A stretch of DNA of 64,000 nucleotides from Haloferax mucosum ATCC BAA-1512 (GTDB taxonomy: Archaea; Halobacteriota; Halobacteria; Halobacteriales; Haloferacaceae), in contig NZ_AOLN01000004.1 of assembly GCF_000337815.1 (NCBI RefSeq), positions 1 through 64,000 on the forward strand, read 5' to 3'. The translations under genes were made by a program, and so were the position numbers. How positions within the stretch are numbered: the first letter of the stretch is position 1; every line of letters starts with the position of its first letter. The notes under the pieces were generated by a model that saw only the letters and a list, made by a program, of their open reading frames with translations, made no database searches and was not told the origin of the DNA. Positions 53,125 through 62,238 of the stretch are shown piece by piece.

Positions 53125-54875
53125 CTCGATTCGACCGGCTCCGACGACGCCTCGCGTCTCCGGAGTTGCACCGCCGCGGCCACCGGTAAGACGAGAGCTG
53201 TCACGAGAACGATGGCGAGGACGCTCTTCGCCGTCACACTGCGTTCGAACCCGGCTTTGGTTCCGGCGTCACCGTCGGTCCCGGGACCACCGAGTCCGGT
53301 CGCTTTAGACTCGGAACTGGACTCCTCATCGAGTTTTTCAGCGCTTCCGACCGCACCGACGGCCCCCGCGGAACCGACGTTTCCGCCGACTAGACCGCCG
53401 ACAGCGAAGCCGCCGGACTGGTCACCGCTCGGGAGGTCTAACACGGTTTCGCGGACGACGACGACCCCATCGACGGTGTACCGAACGACGACGGTCACGT
53501 TGGTCGCTTCGCCTCCGACGGACCCGGTAAGCTCGAACGGTGCAAAATCGCTCGGCGCGACTCGTCCGACGAAGTAATCACGCTGTGGGTAGGTCGCTTG
53601 GACCGTCTCGCTGTCGGCGAGTTTCACGACGACGCCCACCGCGTCGCCACGGCCCTGATTAGCGACGTTTCCGAGAACCCGCAGTTCGCCGTCATCGACA
53701 CGCACGTCGAGGTCGGTCACGACGAGGTCGGCGACAGCGGGCCGGTACTCGATGGTCTTCGTCGCGCCGCCCAGTTGGGTTCCCACTCGGTACGATGCCG
53801 TCAGCGTGAGCGCTCCAGACTGCCGAACCTCGGAGAGGTCGAGCGTTGCGGTCGCGGACTCACCGGGCGCTATCGGTCCCGGAATCGACAGGCGCGGCAG
53901 TGACTCGGCCGCGCTCGTCGGTTCGATGACGACGTCCGAAACTGGTGCCGACCCGAAATTGGTCACGACGACTTCGAACAAACCGGTCGGCGCCGTCGAA
54001 TCGTCACCCGCCCCGTCGGTCACGCCGCCGCCGAGCGCGCCCGCACCGCCTGCACCGCCGGCGAGCAGTGACGTGATGTCGGGTGCGGCCGCCGCGTCGT
54101 CATCCTCTCGAATCGGTCTGAGCGTCAGTTGCACGTCGTCGTCGAATTCGGCCACCTGAAGCGGGACCGAGACGAGCCGAGTCCGCTCCGTTCCAGCGGC
54201 GGTCGTGTAGTTGACCCGGAGTTCGGCCGTCGTCTCACCCGTCGCCGCCGGGACGACAGTCAGATTCCGAATCTCGGTCGCTCCCGCGGGCAAGGTTGCA
54301 ACTGACGCGCGTTCGACGGCGGCGCTTCCCTCGACGGACGCGACGGAGACGACGATGTTTCGCATATCGGCCGTCGTCGGATTCGAAAGCGAGACCGCGA
54401 CCGGCGTTTCGGCGTCCACGACGGCGTCACCGACTTGCACGTCTATGAGCGGCGGTGCGTCTTCGACGGCAATCGGGACGGGTCGTTCGACGCGAACCCT
54501 GTCGCCGTCTTGGTCAGTTCCCGTGACGGTGAGCGTCAGCGTTCGCGGCCCTGCCGTTTCGAACGTCATCGCAAGCGGGACGGTCACGCTATCGCCCGGC
54601 GAGAGACCGCCCAATCTCTGCGCTCGTGTCGTTCGGTCTTCGACGGGGTCCGTCAGTTCGAGTTCGTCAATTCGCGCCGCATCGGGACTGCCGACCGAGT
54701 TGGCAACCGAGACGGAGACCGTGACCTGCTCTCCGACGACCGGCGTGGCTGGTACGACTGTCACGTCGCTCACGGTGAGTCGCGCGTCGGGGACGGCGGC
54801 GACTGCTCCGACAGCCGAAACGAGGAGCATCACGGCGACGAGAAGTGTGATTCGGGTGTGACCGCGGCGTCTCAT
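53121..54875 (-). CDS. Secreted CARDB/Ig-like membrane-anchored protein
   Basis: 584 aa. An N-terminal signal (LLVAVMLLVSAVGAVAAV) is followed by repeated CARDB/Ig-like domains (VSVSVANSVG, VSLSNPTTADMRNIVVSV, VVVTNFGSAPVSDVVIEP, GNVANQGRGDAVGVVV), and a C-terminal transmembrane helix anchors it (VTAKSVLAIVLVTALVLPVAAAV). Its stop overlaps the start of the permease. Together they resemble a two-gene envelope export or adhesion unit missing its ATPase. Confidence 0.82.
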   Translation of the reverse strand: MRRRGHTRITLLVAVMLLVSAVGAVAAVPDARLTVSDVTVVPATPVVGEQVTVSVSVANSVGSPDAARIDELELTDPVEDRTTRAQRLGGLSPGDSVTVPLAMTFETAGPRTLTLTVTGTDQDGDRVRVERPVPIAVEDAPPLIDVQVGDAVVDAETPVAVSLSNPTTADMRNIVVSVASVEGSAAVERASVATLPAGATEIRNLTVVPAATGETTAELRVNYTTAAGTERTRLVSVPLQVAEFDDDVQLTLRPIREDDDAAAAPDITSLLAGGAGGAGALGGGVTDGAGDDSTAPTGLFEVVVTNFGSAPVSDVVIEPTSAAESLPRLSIPGPIAPGESATATLDLSEVRQSGALTLTASYRVGTQLGGATKTIEYRPAVADLVVTDLDVRVDDGELRVLGNVANQGRGDAVGVVVKLADSETVQATYPQRDYFVGRVAPSDFAPFELTGSVGGEATNVTVVVRYTVDGVVVVRETVLDLPSGDQSGGFAVGGLVGGNVGSAGAVGAVGSAEKLDEESSSESKATGLGGPGTDGDAGTKAGFERSVTAKSVLAIVLVTALVLPVAAAVQLRRREASSEPVESR

Positions 54876-54937
54876 TGGGTTGTGTTAGCATTCCAAACGG
54901 TTAGCCGTGCCGCCGGTTTGAAACGAACGCCAACTTT

Positions 54938-55052
54938 CTCGACGAACTATTCGACGGATATTTGACGAACTGTTCGATGAGTCACTCGACAAACTGTCTG
55001 ACTGGTTGTCAGACAAACACTCGACAAATTCCGGACCAAACGCCCGACTGAC
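54938..55052. repeat. Helically phased CGAC repeat tract
   Basis: GAC (or GAT) words occur at 54941, 54953, 54964, 54976, 54988, 55000, 55012, 55023, 55034 and 55046, spaced 11 or 12 bases, close to one DNA turn. Unlike a tandem repeat, the units differ (TCGACGAACTAT, TCGATGAGTCAC, TCGACAAACTGT). It lies in the gap between the CARDB gene and surE. Confidence 0.6.
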
Positions 55053-55928
55053 TTACTCGACTGTTTCGGACAGGCTTTCGACGACGCTTGCGAGTTTCGG
55101 GTCGTCGGCGTGTCCGTGATGGACTGCCAGCGGTGAGACGCTCACTTCACCGTCAACCATCGAGCGACGGTCACTGCCGACGGGGTAGCGTTTGCTGTGT
55201 TCGTCTTCGAGCGGGAACGGGTTCTCGAACCCAACGGCGTTCGGCCACGAAACGTCCTGAAGACGGACGTACACTTCGTCGTCGCCGATGTCGTGTTCGC
55301 AGTCGCCGTCCGGAAGAACCTCCGAATCGGGTCGGTGTTCGACTTGCTGGTCGTAATCGGCGTGGGGCCGCGTCACCCGCATTCGTGGGTTCGGAACGTC
55401 GATGGGTGCGTTCACGTTCAGGAGGTCAACGTCCTCGAAAATCCCGGTTCCGTAGACGCGTTCTGTCACGGCGCGGGCGATTCTGGCGGGTCGAGAGAAG
55501 TCGTACTCCTCGGGTGGATGACAGAAGAAGTCCCGGGCGTGGTAGCTTGAGACGGCGATAGCCGGGGTGCCGAGGAAGGCGGATTCGATGCCTGCACCCA
55601 CCGTTCCCGAGCGCCCGACGACGTAGTTGCCCGCGTTCGGTCCGTCGTTGATACCGGAGACGACGATGTCGAAATCGGTGTCAAGGCCGCGGAGTCCGTA
55701 CGCCGCGCAGTCGGCGGGCGTCCCTTCGAGAGCGTAGCCCCACGGGTGGTCTCGGCGGACGGCGAGCTCGTTGCGGGCGCGACCGACGCCGCTTTGGTTT
55801 TCGGCGGGCGCGACGACAGTCACCTCACCGATGGCGGTGAGTTCTTCGCGCATCGCCGCGATGCCGGGAGCGTCGATACCGTCGTCGTTAGTGAGGAGGA
55901 TACGAAGCGGGGTCGCGGTGTCACTCAT
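55053..55928 (-). CDS. surE: 5'/3'-nucleotidase SurE
   Basis: 291 aa. The metal-binding motif LLTNDDGIDAPG opens the chain; SGVGRARNELAV near residue 45 and VVSGINDGPNAGNYVVGRSGTVGAGIESAF near 88 are SurE hallmarks. It removes phosphate from nucleoside monophosphates. The C-terminal region is longer than in bacterial forms and acidic, as in other haloarchaea. The start at 55928 precedes the usual DTATPLRILLTNDDG. Confidence 0.95.
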   Translation of the reverse strand: MSDTATPLRILLTNDDGIDAPGIAAMREELTAIGEVTVVAPAENQSGVGRARNELAVRRDHPWGYALEGTPADCAAYGLRGLDTDFDIVVSGINDGPNAGNYVVGRSGTVGAGIESAFLGTPAIAVSSYHARDFFCHPPEEYDFSRPARIARAVTERVYGTGIFEDVDLLNVNAPIDVPNPRMRVTRPHADYDQQVEHRPDSEVLPDGDCEHDIGDDEVYVRLQDVSWPNAVGFENPFPLEDEHSKRYPVGSDRRSMVDGEVSVSPLAVHHGHADDPKLASVVESLSETVE

Positions 55929-56493
55929 CTATCGACCTGTTTCCAGTCGGCCGCCGTAGCTATTCCGAATTCGGCTCTTACCGTGTGTGGCATCGTCATC
56001 CGTGACACGTCGAGTGATATCGTGAGAAGCCGAAATGCCGTCACGTGACGCGAGTACGTGACAGAATCTGTCGCCGCGTTTATTCTCTTAACCCTGACTC
56101 TCACGAAACTGTGAATATAATTCAAACGGTGACTTTATGTAATTAAGTTCGTACTAACGAATGAATGCGCTCCGAACCAGTACGACCGGCAGTCCGGGCA
56201 CCCGCGGAGACCGGGGTTAATATCCCATTAATCAACCGGATTTCGGCTTCGCTGTCCGCGTCGTCTCAAACTGGGTTCGCGCTCGGTTTTCTTTGTCGTC
56301 GTCTCCGGTGGTCCCTTCGACGGCGCTCCGATGCGATTCGACGCTCCCGGTTGGCCGCCTTCCAAACTTCGTTCCGAACCGACCGTACAACCCTCCGACG
56401 AACCTCTCTATGCCTTCACGAACTCCCGCTTCGAACTCCGCCCTCACGTCTACTGCCTCACGAACACCCCTTCACAGCCGAGGTGAAAGACGC
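55929..56493. other. Intergenic region, two doubtful small frames
   Basis: AT-rich around 56080-56160 (promoter for the following regulator). A minus-strand 71-codon frame from a GTG at 56447 (VRAEFEAGVREGIERFVGGLYGRF...) and an overlapping plus-strand frame ending with GTGA at the next start exist, but neither has normal haloarchaeal codon use (many AGG, CCC), so neither is called. Confidence 0.4.
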
Positions 56494-56793
56494 GTGAGTT
56501 CCGTCAGCGGCACCACAGACGACGTCCCGTGGGACGACATCGGATTCGTCATCAGTTCCCGATACCGAGTCTCCGTCCTTGACCGACTTGCTGACGGTCC
56601 CGCGACACCGACGCAAATCGCCTCCGACTCCGAAAGCGCTGTTTCGCACGTCTCACGGGCACTACAGGAGCTTCGAGACCGCTCGCTCGTCGAATTATTG
56701 GTTCCCGAACAGCGGCGAAAAGGTCGTGTGTACGGCATCACCGACGACGCCGAGAGTCTCTGGCGGATTATCGAGGCACAACAGATGGCTTGA
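56494..56793 (+). CDS. Winged-helix transcriptional regulator
   Basis: About 99 aa from a GTG at 56494, which follows an AGGTGA ribosome-site-like sequence by six to eight bases; the longer frame upstream has a different composition. The core DDIGFVISSRYRVSVLDRLADGPATPTQIASDSESAVSHVSRALQELRDRSLVELL is a typical ArsR/MarR-type HTH of haloarchaeal one-domain regulators. The target genes are unknown; the centromere-like motif follows within 90 bases. Confidence 0.82.
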   Translation: MSSVSGTTDDVPWDDIGFVISSRYRVSVLDRLADGPATPTQIASDSESAVSHVSRALQELRDRSLVELLVPEQRRKGRVYGITDDAESLWRIIEAQQMA

Positions 56794-56858
56794 AAGCGGC
56801 CTCGAATCCGGTCGTTCGGCACGAGCCTCCAATTTACGAGGTTTCGATGCTTCCAAAC

Positions 56859-56910
56859 TCTCTCAAAATCTCACAATGTCTAGAATTTCTACAAATTCTA
56901 AATTTCTTGG
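56859..56910. repeat. Second copy of the AT-rich centromere-like motif
   Basis: TAGAATTT-CTAC-AAATTCTA (56881-56900) is a perfect 8-bp inverted repeat, and its word TCTACAAATTCTAAA (56888-56902) is identical to the one at 50258-50272. It lies between the winged-helix gene and the polysaccharide locus. Confidence 0.7.
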
Positions 56911-56970
56911 ACTTTTCACTATCTCCAAGATTCTGCCAATGCGGCGTCCTTCTTCTTGCGGACGCGGTCG

Positions 56971-58008
56971 TTATTTTGGCGCGATTCGTTCGCTACTCTT
57001 GCTCAGGAACTGGTACGTCCGCTTTGCGAGACTCATTCCGACGCCGGTCGATTCGACGATGTAGTACGGCACCAATTCGCCGCCGAACTTCGATTTGTAG
57101 GTACACAGTCGCTCCGTGTTCGCGCCGACGAGGTCGTACTTGGTGACCGATTCGAGCACGTCGTCCTCGACGATGTCTTCGATAATCGTCCAGTGAAGCA
57201 GACTGTTGATGCTGACGCCGTCGTACTCGCCGCGCGCGCCGCCGAGCCAGAAGTATGCGGCCTCGTCCGAGAAGGGGACGATCATACCGCTGAGATACTT
57301 CCCGTCGGGGTCGCGGGCGACGTACACTCGACACCGGTCGCCGAGGTTTTCCACGAGCGATTCGACGAACTCCCACGGCATTGCGAACGGTTCGTCCTGT
57401 TCGTCGTATCTGGACACGACGTCGTCGTAGACGGCCCGTGCGCCGTCGATTCCTTCGGTGTCGATGCTCACGTCGAGTTCGGTCGCCTGTCGAATTTCGC
57501 GTCGGAGACTGCTACTGAACTGACTCTGTATCTCGTCGAGAGACCAGTCGGCGAGGTCGAGCCGGTAGGTAAACGACGGCTTGACGGCGAATCCGGTCCA
57601 CTCGAACGGCCGCGGGTCGAGATACGACGGCGAACAGAGGATGCGGACGAACGTCCGCTTGTCGCGCACGCCGAGTTCGTCTAGCACCAGGTCGGCGAAC
57701 TCTCGGTTGACCGATTCGTAGGTGCTCTGCTTCGGACTGTTCGGCATCAGTATCGGCCCGATATAGGGAATCGCCATCGACGGGGGCGGGGACACGACGA
57801 CCCGTCCGAGTGGGTTCTTACGGACGAATGTCGGAAATAGTGCGACCGGTTCTTGGCCTTTGAACACGCCGAAGAGGTGCATTTCGCCGTCGAAATGCTC
57901 GTCTATCGCGGCGAGGACGGCAGGCGTGTGAAACGCTTCGATACCCGACGATGGGAGTGCGTCTGCCCACGCGTCGAGACTCAGTGGTTCTATTCGCATA
58001 TTTGACAT
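56971..58008 (-). CDS. FemAB-like GNAT acyltransferase
   Basis: 345 aa. It resembles the FemAB/GNAT-related family: SPPPSMAIPYIGPIL near residue 72, a helical arm SSSLRREIRQATELDVSI near 168, and the acyl-transfer core YVARDPDGKYLSGMIVPF ... YFWLGGARGEY with YDLVGAN near 295. Bacterial FemAB enzymes add amino acids to peptidoglycan, but Archaea have none, so a role in modifying surface polysaccharide is inferred from context. It is the last gene of the minus-strand glycan locus. Confidence 0.8.
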   Translation of the reverse strand: MSNMRIEPLSLDAWADALPSSGIEAFHTPAVLAAIDEHFDGEMHLFGVFKGQEPVALFPTFVRKNPLGRVVVSPPPSMAIPYIGPILMPNSPKQSTYESVNREFADLVLDELGVRDKRTFVRILCSPSYLDPRPFEWTGFAVKPSFTYRLDLADWSLDEIQSQFSSSLRREIRQATELDVSIDTEGIDGARAVYDDVVSRYDEQDEPFAMPWEFVESLVENLGDRCRVYVARDPDGKYLSGMIVPFSDEAAYFWLGGARGEYDGVSINSLLHWTIIEDIVEDDVLESVTKYDLVGANTERLCTYKSKFGGELVPYYIVESTGVGMSLAKRTYQFLSKSSERIAPK

Positions 58009-58078
58009 GTATTGGATTGTGTGTGGATGGTCGATTGCTGTCTGGCGGTGAGGGTTCGGCTTGCTTTCTGTGCTGTCG

Positions 58079-59167
58079 TCATCGATGGAGAAGCCCCGAA
58101 ACCAACCGTGCTGGAAGGCTGTTTCCGCCCGCGTGGGCGAGTGATTCGAGCCGCGGGCCGAGCTGATTTTTGTACAGGTGTGCGACGGTTCTCACCGGAA
58201 GCGCGCCGTGTTCGATTTGGTAGAACGTGACGAGGTCTGGGTTGTACTTGCTCTTGTACTGGTTGAGCCGTCGGTTGTTGGCTCCGACGAGGTCGTATCG
58301 GGCCATCCCTCGTTGCATCCCGTCGCGCATGATTCGCCAGTCGAGGAGGTCGTTGATGTCCACGCCGAAGTCGTGTTCTGGACGGACGCCTCCGAGCCAC
58401 CGGTAGATGGTGCGACCGTACTGGAGCACGACGATTCCGCTCACGAACGACCCGTTGTAGCGAAACACATACGGCCTGACCTGTCCGTCCGGAAGCGAAT
58501 CGTACAGGTCGAGAACGAACTGTGGCGGCACGTCGAACTGCATGTCTTGTTCTTCGTATCGGTCTTTGACCAGCGTGAGAATGGTCCGAATGTCGTCCCG
58601 ATTGCCTTCTTCGATTTTCGGGATGATTTCTGCTCCGTCGCGGACGTTCCGCCGGGCACTTCGACTGAACGACATCAGCAGGTCGTCTTCACCGCGGGTC
58701 AAATCGACGTTGTAGGTGTACTTCGGGGAGACGTCGCACCCGCCCCACTGGAACGTTCGCATATCGGTGTAGTAGTCGCCGACGCGGACGTGCGTGTAGT
58801 TCGGCCCGATTTCTGAGTTCACCCACTCGGTACACCCCTCGATGAACCGATTTCGCCGGCGTTCGAACTTGCGCCGCTTGATATTCCCGGCGTCGAACAT
58901 GACCGGCCCGAGGTACGGAACGCCGATGTTCGGCGGCGGCGAGAACGCGGTTTTGATCGGTCCCTTCCGAATCTCGAAGAGGGGAAACAACCCGACCGGC
59001 TCTTCGGTTTTGAACCCGACGAGCAGGTGTAGCTTCGCATTCGAGTACTTCGCTTGCAGTTCGAGAGCGTCGTACTGGTGAAAGAGACTCGCCTGACACG
59101 ATTGCTCGACGTAACGGTCCCATTCATCGCGGCGGCCCGGGTCGAATTCGGTGATTTTGATGGTCAT
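58079..59167 (-). CDS. FemAB-like GNAT acyltransferase, second copy
   Basis: 362 aa, paralogous to the next gene downstream. Motifs match in order: SPPPNIGVPYLGPVMF near 75, FSRSARRNVRDGAEI near 172, VFRYNGSFVSGIVVLQYGRTIYRWLGGVRP near 245, and RYDLVGANNRRLNQYKSKYNPDLVTFYQIE near 300. The two genes run in the same direction with 70 bp between them, so they arose by tandem duplication and are probably co-transcribed. Substrate unknown. Confidence 0.8.
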   Translation of the reverse strand: MTIKITEFDPGRRDEWDRYVEQSCQASLFHQYDALELQAKYSNAKLHLLVGFKTEEPVGLFPLFEIRKGPIKTAFSPPPNIGVPYLGPVMFDAGNIKRRKFERRRNRFIEGCTEWVNSEIGPNYTHVRVGDYYTDMRTFQWGGCDVSPKYTYNVDLTRGEDDLLMSFSRSARRNVRDGAEIIPKIEEGNRDDIRTILTLVKDRYEEQDMQFDVPPQFVLDLYDSLPDGQVRPYVFRYNGSFVSGIVVLQYGRTIYRWLGGVRPEHDFGVDINDLLDWRIMRDGMQRGMARYDLVGANNRRLNQYKSKYNPDLVTFYQIEHGALPVRTVAHLYKNQLGPRLESLAHAGGNSLPARLVSGLLHR

Positions 59168-59407
59168 GGCCGGCGGATGAGCGAGCGCCCCGGTAGCGAG
59201 GGTGTGGTTGATAACTCCTGCGTGCGGCCGGAGCGTCCAGTCGCTCCGAGCGTCCCTGCGCTGTCAGCCGATTCGGGATGGAGTCCGTACCACGATTGGG
59301 CTTTCCCAACCGGTGTCATCTCGGAAGGCATTCTCGGACTAACGTGATGCTCGGCCGGAGATTTGTTATGTAGCGACTATACGATGTCTCGACCCGCGTT
59401 CCGGTTT

Positions 59408-60709
59408 TCAGGGGGTCTCTGCGCGCGTCCGCAGGCTGTCGATTCCGTAGCCGTGGGTCGGCTCACCGACGAGTCTCGTGGCGACGTACTCGGCAATCGC
59501 GTACGCCATCCACGCTTGACACCAGCGCATGAGCGTCATGCGCTTCGTGTAGAACCGGTGTTTTCGGAAGTAAAACCGCCCCTCGTCCGGTTCGTACATG
59601 TTCGCTAGCGCCCAGTCGAGTGCGCGTTCTGCCCTGTCGTACTGCCCGGCGTAGGTGAACACGAGAATTCCCTGTGCGGTTGCGTGAATGTCCCGTGGGT
59701 AGGCGTTTTCCTCGTCGAAGTTGGGCGCGCCGTCGCCGTCGAACAACTCCTGCGCGTAGAAGTCGAGTCCCCGCGCAGTCGTCTCGTCGTATCGGCCGCT
59801 ACCCACGAGTTGTTCGTAGCGCTGGAAGCACTCGACGATGAACCCGTTGTGATGGTTGTCCATCGAGAGGTGCGACGCGCTCCGTGGCTCGCGGTAGTAC
59901 CACCCGCCGCAGTCGGTCTGTTTCGCCGCCACGAAGTCGTACACTTTTTCGGCGCGTTCGAGGAGTTCCTCGTCGCCGAAGTGGTCGTACAACTCGACGA
60001 AGAGTCTCGCACCGATTGCCAGCGCGTTGAGCGTGTAGCTGTCTTTGGGATGTGAGAGGTAGTAATCCATGACCGCACCGTCGTCTTTCAGCCGGTAGTT
60101 CAGGTCTTCCAGCATCACATCGACGGCAGTCTTGGCGATGTCCGGATAGTCCGGGTCAAACTCGCGTCCGGCGAGAAGTGCCTTGACACCGTAGGACGTC
60201 GAGACGACGTTCGGCGAGTGCGGAATCCCCGAGCGCGGGCCGTTGCGCCCGGAGATGTGTTGAATGACGTGTCGGTGGCTTCCGGCGAAGCCGCTGTATC
60301 CTTTCGCTTGGTTCGCCACGAGCCATTCGGTCAGTGACGCCGCGTCGTCCAGATACGCCCGAGCGTCGTCGCCGCCGTCGAACCAGTTCGCCAACTGCGC
60401 GCGGGTTCGATTCGCCATGGCGAACAGCGAGATACCCTTGAAATTCCGCCGCTGTTCGACGAGAAATAGCGGGCGAACGTTGATTGGTGAGCGCTTGATG
60501 AACTCTTGGACCGCGAGGTTAAACCAGCGGTTGTCGATGGGAATCGACAGCAACACGCGACTGCTCATCCCGTCGCCGTAATCCCACCCTTTGTAATCTC
60601 GTTCGCGGGCGTATTCGAGCACGTCGTCGAGCACGTCTACGTACGTCCGGAGATGTTCGATATCGACGCGCTCGTCGGATTCGTAGGCGTGTTTCGGTGA
60701 TGTGGTCAT
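59408..60709 (-). CDS. Alpha/alpha-toroid (six-hairpin) glycan-locus protein
   Basis: 433 aa from the ATG at 60709 (MTTSPKHAYESDERVDIEHLRTYVDVLDD). The frame stays open far upstream but that part is the phased repeat, not protein-like. Repeated amphipathic helix pairs with conserved Gly-Trp or Tyr turns (SYTLNALAIGARLFVELYDHFGDEELLERAEKVYDFVAAKQTDCGGWYYREPRS) and HHNGFIVECFQRYEQL suggest a six-hairpin glycosidase or epimerase fold. It probably trims or epimerises an oligosaccharide intermediate. Exact activity unknown. Confidence 0.7.
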   Translation of the reverse strand: MTTSPKHAYESDERVDIEHLRTYVDVLDDVLEYARERDYKGWDYGDGMSSRVLLSIPIDNRWFNLAVQEFIKRSPINVRPLFLVEQRRNFKGISLFAMANRTRAQLANWFDGGDDARAYLDDAASLTEWLVANQAKGYSGFAGSHRHVIQHISGRNGPRSGIPHSPNVVSTSYGVKALLAGREFDPDYPDIAKTAVDVMLEDLNYRLKDDGAVMDYYLSHPKDSYTLNALAIGARLFVELYDHFGDEELLERAEKVYDFVAAKQTDCGGWYYREPRSASHLSMDNHHNGFIVECFQRYEQLVGSGRYDETTARGLDFYAQELFDGDGAPNFDEENAYPRDIHATAQGILVFTYAGQYDRAERALDWALANMYEPDEGRFYFRKHRFYTKRMTLMRWCQAWMAYAIAEYVATRLVGEPTHGYGIDSLRTRAETP

Positions 60710-60832
60710 GATGTAGAATGGCCTCTCTGAGGGGGCTGACTGCCCGAGGGAAAGCCCGCGTCGGGCTTTGTTATACGTCGAATACCACCGGACCGACCCG
60801 GGAACGACCCGACCGAATCGCCGCACCGGCGC

Positions 60833-61237
60833 GTGAAAGTCGTGAGCTGTGTGAGTGATACGACGACGGTGAGAGCCGTGAGGTACGTGAGCCAACTGAG
60901 CGGCGTGAATTGGGTGTCTCAGATACAAACGCTGTGTGGGGTGAACGGGGTGGGGCGGGTGTGGACACTGAAAGAACTGACCGTCATGACCAGACTGAAA
61001 AGACCGAGTAACGTGACCGGACTGACCTAATTGACCGGGCTGAACTGGCTGACAAAACTGAACTGAGTGACTGGACTGAATTCCCTGACCGGACTGACCG
61101 AACCGAGTAGCCTGAACAGCCTGTCTGAGCTGAATCGCATGGATAGACTGAGTAGGCTGACCGAACTGAAACGGGTGACAAAGTCGAGAGCGATGAACTG
61201 GATGACTCAGATGAAAACCGTGAGTAGACTGAGTAGG
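60833..61237. repeat. Forty-five degenerate 9-nt units in perfect phase
   Basis: From 60833 to 61237 the plus strand divides into 45 consecutive 9-nt units without a single insertion or deletion; 34 units begin with any base followed by TGA (for example GTGAAAGTC, CTGAACTGG, CTGACCGGA). The remaining positions vary widely. All three minus frames and some plus frames are open for long stretches, but a TAA and TGA break the plus frame in which every third codon is Val/Leu. It fills most of the gap between the toroid and deacetylase genes (60710-61288). Confidence 0.85.
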
Positions 61238-61288
61238 ACGCATCTACCGTGTCGTCGGGGAGACGTCGGTGACGTGACCGACCGCGAC

Positions 61289-62206
61289 TCACTCGGCTTC
61301 GTGTTCCGACTGTACGGTCTCACGAGTCCGCCCGGTTCGAGTCGCCTCCGAACCTCCATCATCGAGGAACTCGCGGTAGTAGTCGCCGACGGGACCGACC
61401 CACGCCCCTCGGTCGAGCGCCCACGCGACGACTTCCCGATAGAGCCGCCGGTAGCCGGGGAATTCGTCGTCGTTGAAATATCGCGGGTGCCACAACACAG
61501 TCATCACCGCGTCGTTCGCTTCGGCTTCGACGAGTAACTGTTCGCACTCGGCCCACGCCGATTCGAACGACCTGCCGGGGTCAGGAAGCGAGACTTCCAT
61601 CAGCGTCAGCGGGAACACGACGAACTCGTCGTCGAACGGCCGAAACGGTCGGTAGCCGTGTTGGAAGCCGTGTGTCGAACTCGACCCCGGACTGGCATCG
61701 TACTTCAGCCCGAGTTCCCTATGATACTGCCACGTTCGGGGACCGAGTTTGAGGTGGTGCTGTCGCCCGCCGAGGATGTCGCGGCCGAGTACCGATTCGA
61801 GTTCCCGCTTTTCGGTTCGCAGGCGGTCGAAATCGTCACACGACCTGAACGACCCGTGGATGCCGACCTCCCAACCGCCGTCGTCGAGCGCGTGGATAAC
61901 TTCGGTTATCGCTTCCGCCTCGATGTCGTACCGACCGAGGTGTTCGATCCAGTTTTTCGGGTCGAACCAGTCAGCAAGAGTCCCCGTTCGGAGGAGACTC
62001 GGCTCGTTGAGGAAATAGAACGACGACCTGACCCCGAGGTCGCGTTCGAGCGCCATGATGTCCTCGAACTGCCAGTAGGGGTTTTCGCGGCCGAGGAGCG
62101 TCCGAAGGTGGTAGCCCGGATTCGACTGCAACGCGTAGAACAGCCCTTGATAGGTCTTGTACGGGCGGTCCACGTCGTGGGTCAGGCAGAGTGCGAACTC
62201 ACTCAT
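61289..62206 (-). CDS. Polysaccharide deacetylase (NodB-like)
   Basis: 305 aa from the ATG at 62206 (MSEFALCLTHDVDRPYKTYQGLFYAL). The first catalytic motif THDVD holds the Asp pair; GIHGSFRSCDDFDRL near 130 and VLWHPRYFNDDEFPGYRRLYRE near 245 supply the later His and metal ligands of the family. It would remove N-acetyl groups from a GlcNAc-type surface glycan. It is encoded between wecB and the toroid gene on the same strand. Confidence 0.85.
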   Translation of the reverse strand: MSEFALCLTHDVDRPYKTYQGLFYALQSNPGYHLRTLLGRENPYWQFEDIMALERDLGVRSSFYFLNEPSLLRTGTLADWFDPKNWIEHLGRYDIEAEAITEVIHALDDGGWEVGIHGSFRSCDDFDRLRTEKRELESVLGRDILGGRQHHLKLGPRTWQYHRELGLKYDASPGSSSTHGFQHGYRPFRPFDDEFVVFPLTLMEVSLPDPGRSFESAWAECEQLLVEAEANDAVMTVLWHPRYFNDDEFPGYRRLYREVVAWALDRGAWVGPVGDYYREFLDDGGSEATRTGRTRETVQSEHEAE

Positions 62207-62238
62207 CGTCGCCCCCGAACCCGTCTGTCGTGACCCAC

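Noticed and set aside
56165-56497. 110-aa plus frame ending GTGA at the regulator start
   Set aside because: Overlap looks like coupling but codon use and residue mix (Arg/Ser/Leu rich) are not haloarchaeal; the minus frame is similarly weak.
60710-61243. N-terminal extension of the toroid protein through the 9-nt tract
   Set aside because: The frame is open but the residues upstream of 60709 are repeat-derived or not protein-like, and the family-like start is at 60709.
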